Positions 22,857-35,395 of a stretch of DNA of 64,000 bases are shown in pieces; position 1 is the first letter of the stretch, and each line of letters starts with the position of its first letter. The stretch covers positions 42,869,912 to 42,933,911 of the forward strand of contig CP136064.1 of assembly GCA_032622095.1 (NCBI GenBank). Direction: 5' to 3'. A model generated the notes under the pieces. It searched no databases. It had not been told where the DNA came from and worked only from the letters and a program-made list of their open reading frames with translations. The translations under genes and the position numbers were made by a program. This DNA comes from Siphonodentalium dalli. Its lineage: Eukaryota; Mollusca; Scaphopoda; Gadilida; Siphonodentaliidae.

Positions 22857-23070
22857 CCGCAGTGTACTTGCCATTCGGCCACCGGTAGTTGCCACGGTGT
22901 ACGTTCATTAAACTTAAAAAAGACGATACAAACTAGAAATATAACCATGTTGTACATGGCATTCGGCCCCATTGTAGGTGCGTTGCCATTCGGCCGCAGT
23001 GTATATACTTGCCGTTCGGCCGTGGTGTACTTGCCGTTCGGCCACGGTTCACTTGCCGTTCAGCTGCTGT
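22857..23070. repeat. Minisatellite, about 23-bp GCCGTTCGGCC unit
   Basis: CTTGCC(A/G)TTCGGCCNNNGTGTA recurs about five times (22867, 22960-23000, 23010, 23031, 23054) with partial degeneration. CGGCCGAACGGCA at about 23106 is an inverted unit. ORFs 22947-23201 and 22978-23316 are readings of this array. Confidence 0.65.
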
Positions 23071-24837
23071 GCTCAACTGCTACAGTTACAAACTCTTCGA
23101 CTCCGCGGCCGAACGGCAAATACAACGTGGTGCCAATTGTTTTGTCTGAAAGTCCAGCGGGTTCGAGTACTAGTTCGATATCATCATGTACGACACCATG
23201 ATGTCAACATCGCAATCATGATCTCATCGGGCCACGATTCCTCCACTTACGTCAGTCAGCTGTCATATATGATTGTATCATGGTCGTCTGAATGTTCACT
23301 TATAGGCAGATATTAATAAATAATATAAATGTATTTTAACTATTTATCACTCACTGTTCAGAACTCGACAGAACTTTCACTGAAAGTTTCAGTGAAAGTT
23401 TCAGAATGCCTGTGGCTGTGCGTGCAGGTTGCCAGTGAACACACTTTACACAGTCAGTGAGTGACAGCCTGTTGGAGTTTTTTTCATTTAGAAAAATTAA
23501 TATGTAAGCATACTTCACATTGTTGAGAACTGAGTATAATTTAAGAAATAATACTGCAGAAAGTGCGGTATACGTGTTATCGAACACGAAATTATGCGAA
23601 TTTTTACGGCAGAAATAGAAAGGTCAAGGTTTCCGGTCGCAGGGAAAGGTAATTTCCGGACACATTTGTTCGATACATTTACCGGATTCCGGCTTCCATA
23701 CTAGACTAAATAACTTTTGAAATTTGGATATATAGTTATTAGTTCCAACTAGTATAATATAACATTACCAATTGATGATGAGTCGAGTGTAAATTCCCGA
23801 ATTAGCATTAGCCTACTGTTTCGTCGAATTTACCTTCAATCAACATTCTGTACGAAGTATCTAATTACCGGTACGTTCTTCGTATGTTTGCATAAATATT
23901 CTCACCTTTACTAAAAATATTCTTGCTCAAATTCAGTGGTCTTGGTCCTTATTGGAGTCGAAACTGTGATCAACACCAACAAACCAATATGGCTACCGTG
24001 ATACAACGCGTGCAGATGGAGTTTTATCAGTGCGCATGCCTGGCCAATACCGGTACTCGATACACATATATGTTCAAATGTTTACACATATATGTGTAAA
24101 TATAGAAAAACATACACAACATGTGTATACACATGTATACAATACTGTATAGATATTGGAGGTACACACCATGTGTCCAGTGCCAATGGCATTCTACCTA
24201 CACAGTAGTTTGCAGAGAGTAGGTTCACCTCAAAATCTAGTCTCAACGACCAGACTATTGTGTCAATTGCGATTATTGTTTTTGCGTTTTATAACGTTAA
24301 TCCATGCAGCAACTAACCATATAATTCGAATGTCCAGCTAAACCCGGTTTTGACCGCAGTTTAGAATTGTTATATAATCATTTCAATGGGTGGAGCTGTC
24401 AATAATCTCAATCGACGGCGTATCTATCAGGGGAGAGTGGTGTTATGCCGAAATAGATTCATTCTCGCGAGATTTGTTCTAAACGTGCATTTGTTCGCGT
24501 TAATAACCATTAGAGCACAATCCCATTGTTACAATCGTTCCCTGATTTTTGGTAAAGCACATCAATTCCCAAGGCTGGCGAAGGAATGGCTCAGTGATTA
24601 TCCCATTGTTAGGCACACGCAACTCGTAACAGACAAATCGCACGGGCGCTTCAAAGTGGTACCAGTCCGTGTTGTTTCGTACATATCTATTCACATTCAA
24701 CGGCGATCAGTTCATGTTACTCACGTTGTTGGGCGTGGCTAACCGGCTATTGTGTCCAATCGCGGTCAGTGCACGGATTGTGCGTCGTGGTCAAAGCACG
24801 CTCAAAGGCACACTTCCAGTTGGATAATGTTGGATCA
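23071..24837. other. Unassigned sequence
   Basis: No gene recognised. A 118-codon plus ORF at 24386-24742 has no domain I recognise. A palindromic ACTTTCACTGAAAGTTTCAG cluster lies at 23371-23403. A short TACACATATATG/TGTGTA tract at about 24060-24165 echoes that at 8427-8880. Confidence 0.25.
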
Positions 24838-24839
24838 AT

Positions 24840-24965
24840 TGTGCTCTTTATAAGTCGGTCAGAGCACCGAATAGTTCTTTACCAGAATAAATCTCGTCTT
24901 CGACTCGATTGATTCTGGTAAAGAACAATTCTTGTGCTCTAACCCTTACTTATACCGGCTTGATT
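24840..24965. repeat. Imperfect inverted repeat (arms about 45 bp)
   Basis: TATAAGTCGGTCAGAGCACC and AGTTCTTTACCAGAAT are mirrored by ATTCTGGTAAAGAACAATTC and GTGCTCTAACCCTTACTTAT around a 20-bp centre. Element class unknown. Confidence 0.6.
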
Positions 24966-25251
24966 GTGTCCGCCTGGTAACTGGGTAGTTTGATTGAATG
25001 CTCATCCCAAAGAACATTTGGTGATAACTTGAACTGTTTAGCAATGATTTTATGGCCCACATTATTACCAGTTATATAGAGTCATGAGCCACGATTGTTG
25101 TTGGTCAAAAATCTTACGGAAGAGAGTCAATCTTCGCTGGCGTGGCTGGAGTCCGGTGTGGCTGATCTTTGTCATAACTGCTCCTTCGTTGATCTTGAGT
25201 CGTCCAATATGAACCAGAAAGCTCTTTTATATACACCTTCTGTTGGTTTAA

Positions 25252-25679
25252 CCCTTTACCCAACAGAACGGCCCTGTGCCAATGCATTCTCTTATATATA
25301 CGAGTCGACCATAGGTCGCCTCGCATATATAAGAGAATGCATTGGCTTAACATATTAAAAATGATAAAATTGTCAAAGAATGTAGAATTTTTTTTTTAAT
25401 GCATTGGCGTAACATATTAAAAATGATAAAATTGTCAAAGAATGTAGAATTTTTTTTTTAGGCCAATGCATTCTCTTATATATGCGAGGCGACCTATGGT
25501 CGACTCGCATATATAAGAGAATGCATTGGCACAGGGCATAACTGTAACCATCACAATGTGGTCAATGAACCGGTTCCAATGATATCCATATTTGTATGGT
25601 GTTATTGAGACATACCGAAGATATTTTAGGATGTTGAAGCTTTATTTGGGCGTTTTTGGCCGGTTTGTTGGGTAAAGGG
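25252..25679. mobile_element. piggyBac-type MITE, family A (CCCTTTACCCAACA), copy 1
   Basis: Ends CCCTTTACCCAACA ... TGTTGGGTAAAGGG, flanked by TTAA (25248-25251 and 25680-25683). It contains two copies, in opposite orientation, of a 69-bp near-perfect hairpin (25278-25346 and 25462-25530), separated by a tandemly doubled spacer of about 58 bp. The right side has about 150 bp of unique sequence. TTAA duplication and CCC-starting ends match piggyBac. No transposase. Opposite orientation to the copy at 39162. Confidence 0.85.
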
Positions 25680-25683
25680 TTAA

Positions 25684-27126
25684 ACATATATGTTACCAAT
25701 AAGTATTACAATACAAATTGGGATTGGAGGATAAGTGCGAGCCACTTTTGATTAATCTCCTCTCCCAATCGCATTTATAAACACTGAACATAATTTGAGT
25801 TGACAACAAAATCCGTTCTGTTGCGTCGATATTTTTTGTATAGGAATGGATCCCAGTGACTAGTCAAGTTTTGATCCGACTAGGACATTTTGGTGATATA
25901 GAGAAGGGGAGAGGATCATAAACAATAATTCCCATTGATATCAACATTTTACTTAATCGGAAGGTGAGAATAAAAAAAACAAAACAACAGAAGTGGAAAC
26001 AAGTCTTTGTGTAAAAAGAGACCACTGAGTTTTGGCTTTTTCATAGTCATTTCTGATGTTACAGAAATGGTATTGTTTGGTCTAGTTCAAACCATCATTT
26101 CATAGTTGTCACTATTTTCTATTATAATCCACATTTTTAAATCAGAAAATAAGGATGAATTATGCATTCCATAGTCAGCATCTAATTCCCGCATGGTGTG
26201 CCCTTGCAAACTTTACAATTATATCGCCCTTAATTGTGTCAACAGACATGTACATGGGTACAAATAAGTAATAATCGCAAATAACTATTCAGTATGATCA
26301 CTAACGTTTTATGTTGATGTACATATATACAGTCGGGTGACATCTTGTCTTCCCATTGTGCCACCTGACTTACAATTGAGATGCTGGTGTCGCTGACAAG
26401 CACTGACAGCTTGAAGTTAACGAACTAGGCGAGGTACTTGGGACAAAAATGGTGGAGTATGTTATTTTAACCTTTTGTCTTCCCTAAATTGCCTCAGCAT
26501 GTCCTACAGCCAACAGTTTTTACCCAATTTACCCCAAACGTGATATGGCTCTCCGAGTTGACCGGTATATGACATTATTATGTATTATCGCCTTCCCAAG
26601 TTGAGCTACAGTGTCATTGACACTTTCATTTTCTCTACCTTTAGGTGTTCTTAAGAAACACGAACAAACTCTACTCAATGAGAAACCAGTTATTACTTCA
26701 AGACCATTGTATCGCAAGAATGTGATAACTGTGGTGACCGGAAGTTGAGATTTGAATACACAGAGCGGTCACCACATTATATTTACATACTAAGTGTGAT
26801 TATCACTAAATCCACCATTTCGATTGGTCGGCGCCCACGTGACTAGCTGCAGTTATTTCTCTGTGAACGCGCAACAGCTCATAACTGCAAGCCCATAATT
26901 ACGTCGATACGTCATCGATACCGGAAAGAAAAACGCGTAATGTTTTGGGCGCATTTGGACTCGCGGAGGATTGAATTAAATTAAATCATCAGGTTTCAAT
27001 ATAAAGAAATTGTTCCTGCTAACTTTTGCCAAGGGTGCTATGTGATATTTTGGGCTGGTTTTGTCACGATACACTTTTCGATTTAAATACATTTACAAAA
27101 GTGGCTTTGTCGCTAAATGTATATAA
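25684..27126. other. Unassigned sequence
   Basis: No gene or RNA recognised; only ORFs of about 60 codons. Confidence 0.3.
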
Positions 27127-27279
27127 ATATAAGGATTAACTGTCATGTGGACTGTTTTTATGGAGATGTAACCGTGAGGTAAGTGGTCATAACTTGTATG
27201 TATTTTACACAAGTTATGACCACTTACCTCACGGTTACATCTCCATAAAAACAGTCCACATGACAGTTAATCCTTATAT
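27127..27279. repeat. Perfect 71-bp inverted repeat with 11-nt loop
   Basis: 27127-27197 is the exact reverse complement of 27209-27279, with loop 27198-27208. It begins ATATAAGGATTAACTGTCAT. No target-site duplication is evident. It could be a young hairpin-forming MITE, an siRNA source, or a fold-back sequencing/assembly artefact. Confidence 0.9.
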
Positions 27280-27659
27280 CACTCTACATACTCCCCATAC
27301 AAATGTTAGCAGTTCCGGTCCAACTTTCACACACATGGTTGCTTATTCCTGGCAAAGAAAGTGATTAAAATTGAAGTTGTGTAGGAGTTAGCCCTTGTTG
27401 CTATATGCTTTCTTTGTTCGTATTTATAATCGGATTCTCTGTTACCAAGATAGCCCGTGTTCAGTCTTTTTAGTAGAGTTTGCACCCATGCGCCTGGGCA
27501 CGAGTGTGTCATGTATATATGAGACATGACACAAGACACAGCATTGGTTTTATTTAGTTATTTAAGAGTTTGTGTCCTTTTAATACATATAATATCCACT
27601 AGTGGTAACAAGTTTCAGTCTTGGAGACTTAGAATCATCATTTTCATTGCCTTTTTCAG

Positions 27660-27736
27660 AGGGCGGCAATTGTAGAAAAGATAAAAGGACCAAAACCAAA
27701 ACCATATACAATTTCCCTTTTCAATCAGGAATCCTT
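27660..27736 (+). CDS. Possible internal exon of unknown gene
   Basis: Acceptor CATTGCCTTTTTCAG and donor CTT|GTAAGTATT enclose 77 nt. Frame 1 is open and reads RAAIVEKIKGPKPKPYTISL then FNQES, ending in phase 2. Both splice signals are good and the peptide is plausible, but no flanking exon or family was recognised, so this may be chance. Confidence 0.25.
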
Positions 27737-29200
27737 GTAAGTATTATATTGTGCGGTTTCACAGTTCTTTTTCCCAATGTTCTATATTATGTTGATCGTC
27801 GGCCTTCATCAGCATCCCAGCCAACAGACTTGTTCTACAGATATGCTTAAACTGAGTTTATTACTTCGTTTGCTGACTTTATCTAAAAGTTAGATTTGGA
27901 ACATAATATATCATTCAATATAACATAACACATAAAATAATAAAATATATATTTCTTTGTTATGGGTAGTTTGTTTCTCCGGTTTTGAAAACAAAATAGG
28001 CTGTTGTTTATTTACTCTGTGCTTCTGTCACCAAATTTTTCCTCATGAAAAAAAAACTATATCACGTTTTATTCTGCTATTTATTCATAGTTATAGTTTG
28101 TGTTTACATGGACTAATCCAGAACCGCATTGGTACCGGTATCATAATTTGAAATATGACAAAAATGTCGGATTTGATTTGCTAGTACTTAAATTAGACTG
28201 GCATCGGAAAGCATTCACGAATCAAGTTAATATTCCGAAATTCACGTGACATTATTTTAATAAAGTGTCAAAAAATGTACGTTCGAAAAAATAATCTGGG
28301 CACGGATAGTGACACCAAAAGAAAAGGGTTGTCTCTAAATTTCCCCATTGAATTGTGATTCAATAATTACCAGAGTTTATCAACTAATAAAGCGCGATTA
28401 TTATTTATATTCTAGTTGTGACAGCATGTCATATGAAACATCTAGTTTTGTTTGTATAGTTTTAACAAAATACTGATTTGATGCAACGTAGTCGTCGGGA
28501 GGGTCGGCCGTGAAAATTTAAACTTTTGTTTAAACATAATTTCGGGTCAGCGGATCCGCAGATAATCTTTTCAAATTAAATATACATAACTTATGTATAT
28601 CATATGGACGCATTGAATTACATGTACCACTTGTTAGTTGTTTTGTAGAATGTTCACTGATCACATTGTAAATTTCTTGAACATGGCATTGGTTACAGCC
28701 ACTCAACTTTTTTGAGGAATAACTGTTTTAATTTGAAATTTTATTGATAATTATGTATCACACATTATAACTTGGTCCTCATGTTTAAATTTGCGTTATG
28801 TTTACACTTATACGTTTATTGACACATCATTTACTCCAAACAGCAAGAGATTCGCCAATTCAATGAAGAATTAATGAAACAATAATTTGGTATTTTTAGT
28901 TGCTGAACATTTTGTTTTCAGTCCCTATTACTTTGCGTCTAGCATCCGTCCGTGCATCCGTCCAGCTAAATATCTTCTCCAAAACCCGCTGAACTGATCT
29001 GGTTCAAACTATGTGTGAAGCTTTCTAGTGTGACGATGGTTAAGATTTGTGCATTAGGGCCGGTCACTCAATTAGGGGCCCAAGTAACTGAAAGATACCT
29101 CTGTTAAGGTCACGCCCAAGAAAATAATAAAATATGAAATATCATAAAATGTAATTAACATTTGACTTATTATTGAACAGGAAATATGTCCAGCCAATGA
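27737..29200. other. Unassigned sequence, some dispersed repeat
   Basis: About 28940-29090 carries CGTCCGTGCATCCGTCC and a following CTGAACTGATCTGGTTCAAA, the style of the GGAC-rich tandem repeat families elsewhere in the window. Nothing else recognised. Confidence 0.3.
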
Positions 29201-29214
29201 CATCATATATCATA

Positions 29215-30730
29215 CTGCAGTATTAATATACCTATGGTCAATCATAGGATTCCGTTGGCACATCCAACATATCGGACGAAAGATATATTGTACTTTTATT
29301 GACTTTCGCAAAGCATTTGATACTGTATGGAGAGATGCTCTATGGTTGAAACTTATACAAGCAGATATAAACGGTAAGATTCTACGGGTAATACGAATCA
29401 TGTACGAGAATATCAAATTATGTGTGAAAAATAATAATTCGCAATCAGACTTTATCAGTCAGATAGGCTTATTTCAAGGTGAGCCAATGTCACCTCTTTT
29501 ATTTTCTCTGTTAGTGAACGATGTACAAAGTTTTCTGAGCGACTGCGCAATCTCAAACTTGAAATATTTTGATGAGAAATATCTTGAACATATTGGCTGT
29601 TTTATAAACATATTGTGTTTATTATACGCAGACGATCTCGTGATCCTATCAGAATCGGAGGACAATATGCATCGTGCACTTTTAGCATTCGCAGATTATG
29701 CAGAAGCATGGAATCTTCAAGTTATTACAAAGAAAACGAAAATGTTAATTTTTACTAACAAATTGTCGAAGAACTTACCAACATTCACATATCGGGGCCA
29801 AGAAATACAGATTCTAAAAGAGTTTAAATACCTTGGTATTAAATTCTTTTACAATGGTAGATTTTGTCAATCGATTAAACAGACCCAGAATACAGCCACG
29901 AGTACCATGTATGGCCCTTTGAACAGAACAAGAAAGCTGCAGTTGCCTTTAGACATAATGTTTAAATTGTTTGATTCTATGATCATGCCGATTATGCTGT
30001 ATGGTGGTGAAGTTTGGTGTTTCTAGAAAACTCAAATTTTGGAGACCATTCATCTTAAATTCTGCAAAATTATCACAACAAGGAAGTGTAGCACCCCAAA
30101 CTACATGATATATGCAGAATTGGGGAGATATCCCGTAATTATCGAAATTAAGTGCAGAGCAATATCATATTGGTCAAAACTAGTATCGCACGAATGATCA
30201 GAATTAGCTAAGAATGTATTCTTTCTACTCAGGTATCTCAATGATAGTGATGCCATATTACAAAACAAGATTAAATGGATTTCTTTTATCAAAGAAACGC
30301 TCCGCGAAGTAAATATGGAAAGTGCGTGGCAGAATCAGTCACCACTAAGAACGGCAGATATGAAATGCATGCAAGCGAAATTAATAGAACAACACGCAAG
30401 TTGCCCTCTTCGGCAATCTAAATATGTCTACATCAAGCCGTGCCACATTTTATCGAAACATAAAGGATTCTGTCATATTGAGCCAATACTTAGTATATAT
30501 GCCCTCTCATCTGGCTACTTATTTACTGAAATTTAGAATAGCCAACCACAGACTACCGGTGGAGCAATGCAGATAGAATAGAAGTACATGTAAAGACACG
30601 AAATGCCCGTTATGTGGCGAAAATGTCTGTGATGAATACCATTTTGTTATTTTGTGTACAGAACTTAACGACATGCGAGAAATCTATATCCCGAAGTATT
30701 ACTGGGTCCTAACAAAAATAAATTCTACAG
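29215..30730 (+). pseudogene. Degraded LINE (non-LTR reverse transcriptase), 5'-truncated
   Basis: From 29285 the frame reads TFIDFRKAFDTVWRDAL (RT motif A), then GLFQGEPMSPLLFSLLVND (motif B) and LLYADDLVIL, the catalytic YADD box. EFKYLGIKF follows. The frame is open to a TAG at 30024-30026, then continues with RT C-terminal sequence (TPNYMIYAELGRYP, AISYWSKL) past a TGA at about 30198. A further frame change is followed by CPLCGENVCDEYHFVILC, the C-terminal C-x2-C-x7-H-x4-C zinc knuckle, at about 30600-30660. The endonuclease and N-terminal RT are absent, as expected of 5' truncation. At least two stops and one frameshift make it inactive. Clade (CR1/Jockey-like or similar) is uncertain. 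Confidence 0.9.
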
Positions 30731-31105
30731 ATTGTTGTCGCTGCTAAATATTAGTATATTGAAAAGAGTGAGCATTTTCTTAAAATTGGCGTTTAAAAAG
30801 TTACCATGACGCAAGATTATATTATACTATATATAAAATATATATTTATGACTTATATACTATTCAATAAACATATTCCCGAATGTATTAGCTGTATTTG
30901 CCTTTATTATTAATACCATACAATATGATGGAAGAATTTATTGATGTACATATACGTTGTAGCATGTTTCAACTTCGATGTTGACTTTGCAAATAAACAA
31001 TTCTAATTCTATGGTATTTATATAATACCTATACTAGAAACTGTAGGAAGAATTTAATACACCAATATGATTCAATGTGCATATTAACTAAATATGTTGC
31101 ACATG

Positions 31106-31554
31106 GTTACAATACACCAAATACAAATTAGTAGAGTGATTTCGCCTGGCACTACCAAGCTAGGATCAGCATAAAAAAAAATTCTGGCAGCTGAATGGTC
31201 AATGATACATGGATGAAAAGTGCACGAAAAAATGCACAAATGTGTTTCCCGTCGAGAAACATCAAATATAACCACATGGTAAACGGTTATGGCTGTGCAA
31301 ATGGCGAATAATTTATGGGAGGTGTTTGTGTTTTTTTCGATGTCATTTTTTCTCAATTTTAAGGGTAGTGTGACGTTTGTCAAGCTGCAGTGTGATTTAC
31401 CACGTTCACAAGTACTTTTGGGCACATTTCTGTGTGTCTAAAGGGACGTTCTTTAATTTCAAATACTCGTGCAGGGTAAAAGCTTTCCTGCGAATACAGG
31501 CCAGCGGGATTTGTTAACACTGAGGCCTATGTAAATCATATGGTGTATTGTAAC
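31106..31554. mobile_element. MITE, GTTACAATACACC family, complete copy
   Basis: Starts GTTACAATACACCA and ends TGGTGTATTGTAAC. The interior is shared over about 400 bp with 32440-32850. Its left flank (about 31035-31105) resembles 42500-42550, so it inserted into a member of that dispersed repeat. No clear target duplication. The 113-aa minus ORF is non-conserved. Confidence 0.75.
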
Positions 31555-31699
31555 ATATAGTGAAAAATGGTCGTTTTTCAGATTTCTGCTCTGAAACAAG
31601 TCCTGTGCTCATTATGCCCATGAAACAAATTGGAAACATAAAGCACGCGATACGACAGCTTATTTGGCGCCGGAGCCGTCCAATAAAATGACAAATTAA

Positions 31700-32317
31700 C
31701 CCCTCTGATGCAATTTCTGCTTCTCGTCGTAGAACCGAAAATTACCATTTTCGACCTATTTTTGGACCCAATGGTGCCCCTTTAATGAATGTGAGACCAT
31801 ATTTGTTGGCGCCCCACAACCTAGATGAACGACAAGGCAGATTTGTCGGGTTTGGGCACGATATGAGAGTATAGCGTGACGTCAGTATGGACCATACACT
31901 AAAATATGATGCAAAATCGGACCAGATTCGGGTCAAACGAAGTTGAATTGCCCCTGTTAGATGACATGTTGACAAAAAAGCCTACCATGTAAGCTTGCAG
32001 AAATGGTTCGACTATCCAACGCGCACAGATTTCGGCCAATAAATAAATTCTTGTGAAGGGACAATTTTGGTTTTCTGTCGATTGTTTTCGAAAAGTGTGT
32101 AGGTGCGCCCAATGTGAAAGCTAAGTGCGCCCAATTCGCATAGCGAATCGTATGGCATATTTTCTGGAAGTGGTATCTACAAGCTATCAGATCGACAACC
32201 TGTATGTACATCGTCATTGTTTACTTTGCCAAAATCCAGCTAAAATGAAAACAAAAATTGACATTCAAGTCAAGGTATTATTTTGCAAATTCAGCTATGG
32301 GTGGTGACAGAAAAGGG
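31700..32317. mobile_element. Possible piggyBac-type element between the MITE pair
   Basis: Bounded by TTAA at 31696-31699 and 32318-32321. The ends (CCCCTCTGATGC; complement CCCTTTTCTGTC) are only loosely similar. The TTAA and CCC pattern matches the families at 25252 and 47638, but the weak terminal repeat leaves this tentative. Confidence 0.35.
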
Positions 32318-32439
32318 TTAATAAAGTAAGAACACAGACATGTTTCGAATCAAATTTATCTATTTTGACGTGGGTATATAAATGGACGCAATATAACATC
32401 GGTTGGGCGACTTTCTTGTCTTTCCAGTGACCACTATAG

Positions 32440-32850
32440 GTTACAATACACCAAATACAAATTAGTAGAGTGATTTCCCCTGGTACTACCAAGCTAGGAT
32501 CAGCATAATGGTCAATGATACATGGATGAAAAGTGCACGAAAAAATGCACAAATGTGTTACCCGTCGAGAAACATCAAATATAACCACATGGTAAACGGC
32601 TATGGCTGTGCAAATGGCGAATAATTTATGGGAGGTGTTTGTTTTTTTCGATGTCATTTTTTCCTCAATTTTAAGGGTAGTGTGACGTTTGTCAAGCTGC
32701 AGTGTGATTTACCACGTTCACAAGTACTTTTGGGCACATTTCTGTGTGTCTAAAGGGACATTCTTTAATTTCAAATACTCGTGCAGACTCAAAGCTTTCC
32801 TGCTAATACAGGCCAGCGGGATTTGTTAACACTGATGCCTATGTAAATCA
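32440..32850. mobile_element. MITE, GTTACAATACACC family, right end missing
   Basis: Direct repeat of 31106-31530. It lacks a 17-bp segment (near 31178) and ends abruptly at TATGTAAATCA. A TGGTGTATTGTTAC at 33837-33850 resembles the missing right terminus, so this could be a longer 1.4-kb family member. Confidence 0.65.
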
Positions 32851-33513
32851 TTACGTGCGCTCGCGCAACAGTATGGCGATCAGTCAGATTCGTTGGTGTC
32901 ACCCTACCGATTTCACTCCATGACGTCACCCTTACGCAGTACATGCCGGCGACGTTACGGAGTAGATTATAGAGTTGACGCCCTTGGCACTGACTTCCGT
33001 TAGTAGCTCGTTGCTATATAAACAAACCAGCGATGTGGCTTTTGTCGAAAATTGACAGTCAGTACATTCGCCCTGTATACATGTACTTTCAGAAAATGTC
33101 AGTGTCTCGATATTATTTGACCAAATTTCTTGACTGAAACCGCGACACACACGGCGTGAAGTACATCGCATTGAGTAAACAATTTCCCATTGTTTCAATT
33201 CAACTTCAAGATCGCGGTAAAATCAAAACCGCAATTTGTAAGTGGTAAACATCTGAAAAAGACACCAGGTACATGCAGAAACTAATTGTTGTGCATATTT
33301 AATTTCTATTTGAGGCGGCAATTTTTCATGTTTATCAGTATTTTTAACGATAAGAGCGATGGTAATTGGGGGACTATATTTTATCTAGCGCATTAAATTT
33401 AAAATAAAAAGTCGTGAATTTGCTGAGTGTTTTCTATGGCCGCACATTTCGTTGATAATTACGAGCCATTTGTTCGTTTAAATAACATTTTTAAGTTCGA
33501 AGAGCATTAGAAT
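32851..33513. other. Unassigned sequence with an 88-codon minus-strand ORF
   Basis: The minus ORF at 32932-33198 (starts MKQWEIVYSMRC, ends SVTSPACTA) has several cysteines (CIQGECTDC) but matches no family I know. It may lie inside the larger version of the GTTACAATACACC element. Confidence 0.2.
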
Positions 33514-33681
33514 GGGGATAACAGTGTGGTGTTTTGTGATTTCGGAAAGGTACATGGCGAATATACTGTGGCAAATACCCGTTAATGAGCTCCGGCTCCG
33601 CCGTCGCCCATTAACTAAATTTTCCACATTATATTCGCTATGTACCTTTCCGAAATCACAAAACACCACACTGTTATCCCC
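33514..33681. mobile_element. Hairpin MITE with about 65-bp arms
   Basis: GGGGATAACAGTGTGGTGTT at the left end and its complement at the right, extending through TTTCGGAAAGGTACAT. The arms are nearly perfect, around a GC-rich centre (GAGCTCCGGCTCCGCCGTCG). Related to 4856-5000. Confidence 0.8.
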
Positions 33682-33835
33682 TAATTAAAATTATTGAAGA
33701 TTGTAATTGTCTTTTTTTGCTAACATTAAATTAAATTAAATTAAATAAATTAAGTAAAATACAGTGAAATTATTTTTATAATTATTTTTTATTTCATTTT
33801 TGCGCACGTTGGCATCTCTCTGAGTGCATTCTAGT

Positions 33836-34310
33836 TTGGTGTATTGTTACCACATCTTCAATGTGTCGAGAAACGGTCAATAACTCTAAAATCAAAACAA
33901 ATAAAACATTTCTATGTCGAAAAATGGCAATAACTCCGCCCAAATAACTCCAACTGAACTCAGAATCGAATGTGCACAGCTTCACATCTGTGCCATGTTT
34001 TAAAACAACTGACTGGAAAATGACGGAATACAGGCTCGGACAAAATATGCGTCCCAGGTTGTACGATTCTATGTCGAAAAAGGGCAATAACTCCGCCAAA
34101 ATGAGTCCGACCAAACTCAAAATCGCAGTTTTTCCCATCTGTGCCAAGTTAAAAAATTTTTTACTAAAGAATGATCGAATACAGGCTCGGATAAAGTTCC
34201 GGACGCACGGGCGAGGGTCATTATTATGGTCCTTCAACGGAATGTCAGGGGACAAATATACCCTCTGCACGCAACAGCCCACCACCCTACTATTATGGCA
34301 AGACATTACA
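33836..34310. repeat. Dispersed tandem-module repeat, copy 1
   Basis: Two diverged units of about 165 bp (TATGTCGAAAAATGGCAATA ... GGAATACAGGCTCGGACAAA) align with 42535-42960. A minus ORF of 213 aa (33794-34435) runs through it, but the frame is not conserved in the other copy. Confidence 0.7.
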
Positions 34311-35224
34311 AGTAATATGTAGAGCATTGGGCTAACTTTAGATTTGGACAAACTTATTAGACTAGTCTCTTTTTGTTTTCTGAGACAGCTCTGAACACTC
34401 AATAGTCCCGGGACGATACTGCTGCAGAAATCCAAAACTTTAAATGGCCACTGTGGATGTAATTTTGGGCGTTAGCCCAGACCCCCCCCCCAAATGGAAG
34501 CATTGTTCCAAGTCATCATAGCAAGTTCCAAGAAAATGGTTCATAAATGGCTCATTTATGAACCACACATCGATTTGGCCAAAGCTCTTATCCATATGCT
34601 ATAAAACTAGAGACCTTGCAAGTTGAAACACTATTTCCGGTGTAAACTGTTTTAGGATCATATAACTTGAGTATTAGCCAAGACAATTTGTCTAAATTGT
34701 TATTGTAATTTCAGAATCTTTTCCCGATGCCATGAAGTTGCAGATTCTATAAATGAGGCTGATACTGAGTCAACAATAAACATCGAACCCTGGACCTTAC
34801 ATCTTGCAGTTACTATAAATGATTCATTCGAGACGACAACAGACATCTAAACCCGGATCTTCCAAAATGGCATAGTATTAAACAATTGTGGAGTGATCCC
34901 CTACCAACAATTCAGTCCTTGATTTTGGGAAACGATGGTGAGCGACATCTCACTCGCCTGGTGTGTAACTCACGAGAGCGATTGCTCCCCATCCATGTCG
35001 CACCATTCCCATGATAGGGCCATTGGCCACATGGATAATACACAATAACATTTCAAAGTAAAACATTGTAAATTAACTATGATACAATCATGTTATATTT
35101 ATGATATTTATGACATATTTTTACAAATAGACAATAAATAGATGTCATGTGTATCGCATTTGTTTGAATGGATAAAATTTTATCAAACTATGACAGTTGT
35201 CATGTAAATGATAACAAACACCCA
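34311..35224. other. Unassigned sequence
   Basis: No gene recognised. Confidence 0.3.
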
Positions 35225-35395
35225 ACGTGCAAATTCCAACAAAAATGTCCGTAACTTTGGTGAAAATTGGCGGGCGGAACCCAAAATTCAAACTTGACCT
35301 CTAATTTTTGGTTAGTAAACCCACATGCCCAATTTCAGTCCATTCTGTTCAAACTTACTAAACTTACTCGACAGATGGACAGCCCAATAACATAA
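35225..35395. repeat. Dispersed repeat fragment
   Basis: CCAATTTCAGTCCATTCTGT ... ACTCGACAGATGGACAG resembles the general design of the GGAC-ended repeats at 42880 and 55790. Only part of a unit is seen. Confidence 0.35.

Noticed and set aside
22857-23316. CRISPR-like array
   Set aside because: Units are contiguous without unique spacers; a degenerate minisatellite in a eukaryotic genome.
25095-25358. 87-aa ORF
   Set aside because: Half of it is the hairpin of a piggyBac-type MITE; the same false peptide occurs at other copies.
33794-34435. 213-aa minus-strand ORF
   Set aside because: Runs through a dispersed tandem repeat; the frame is not open in the related copy at 42500-42960.
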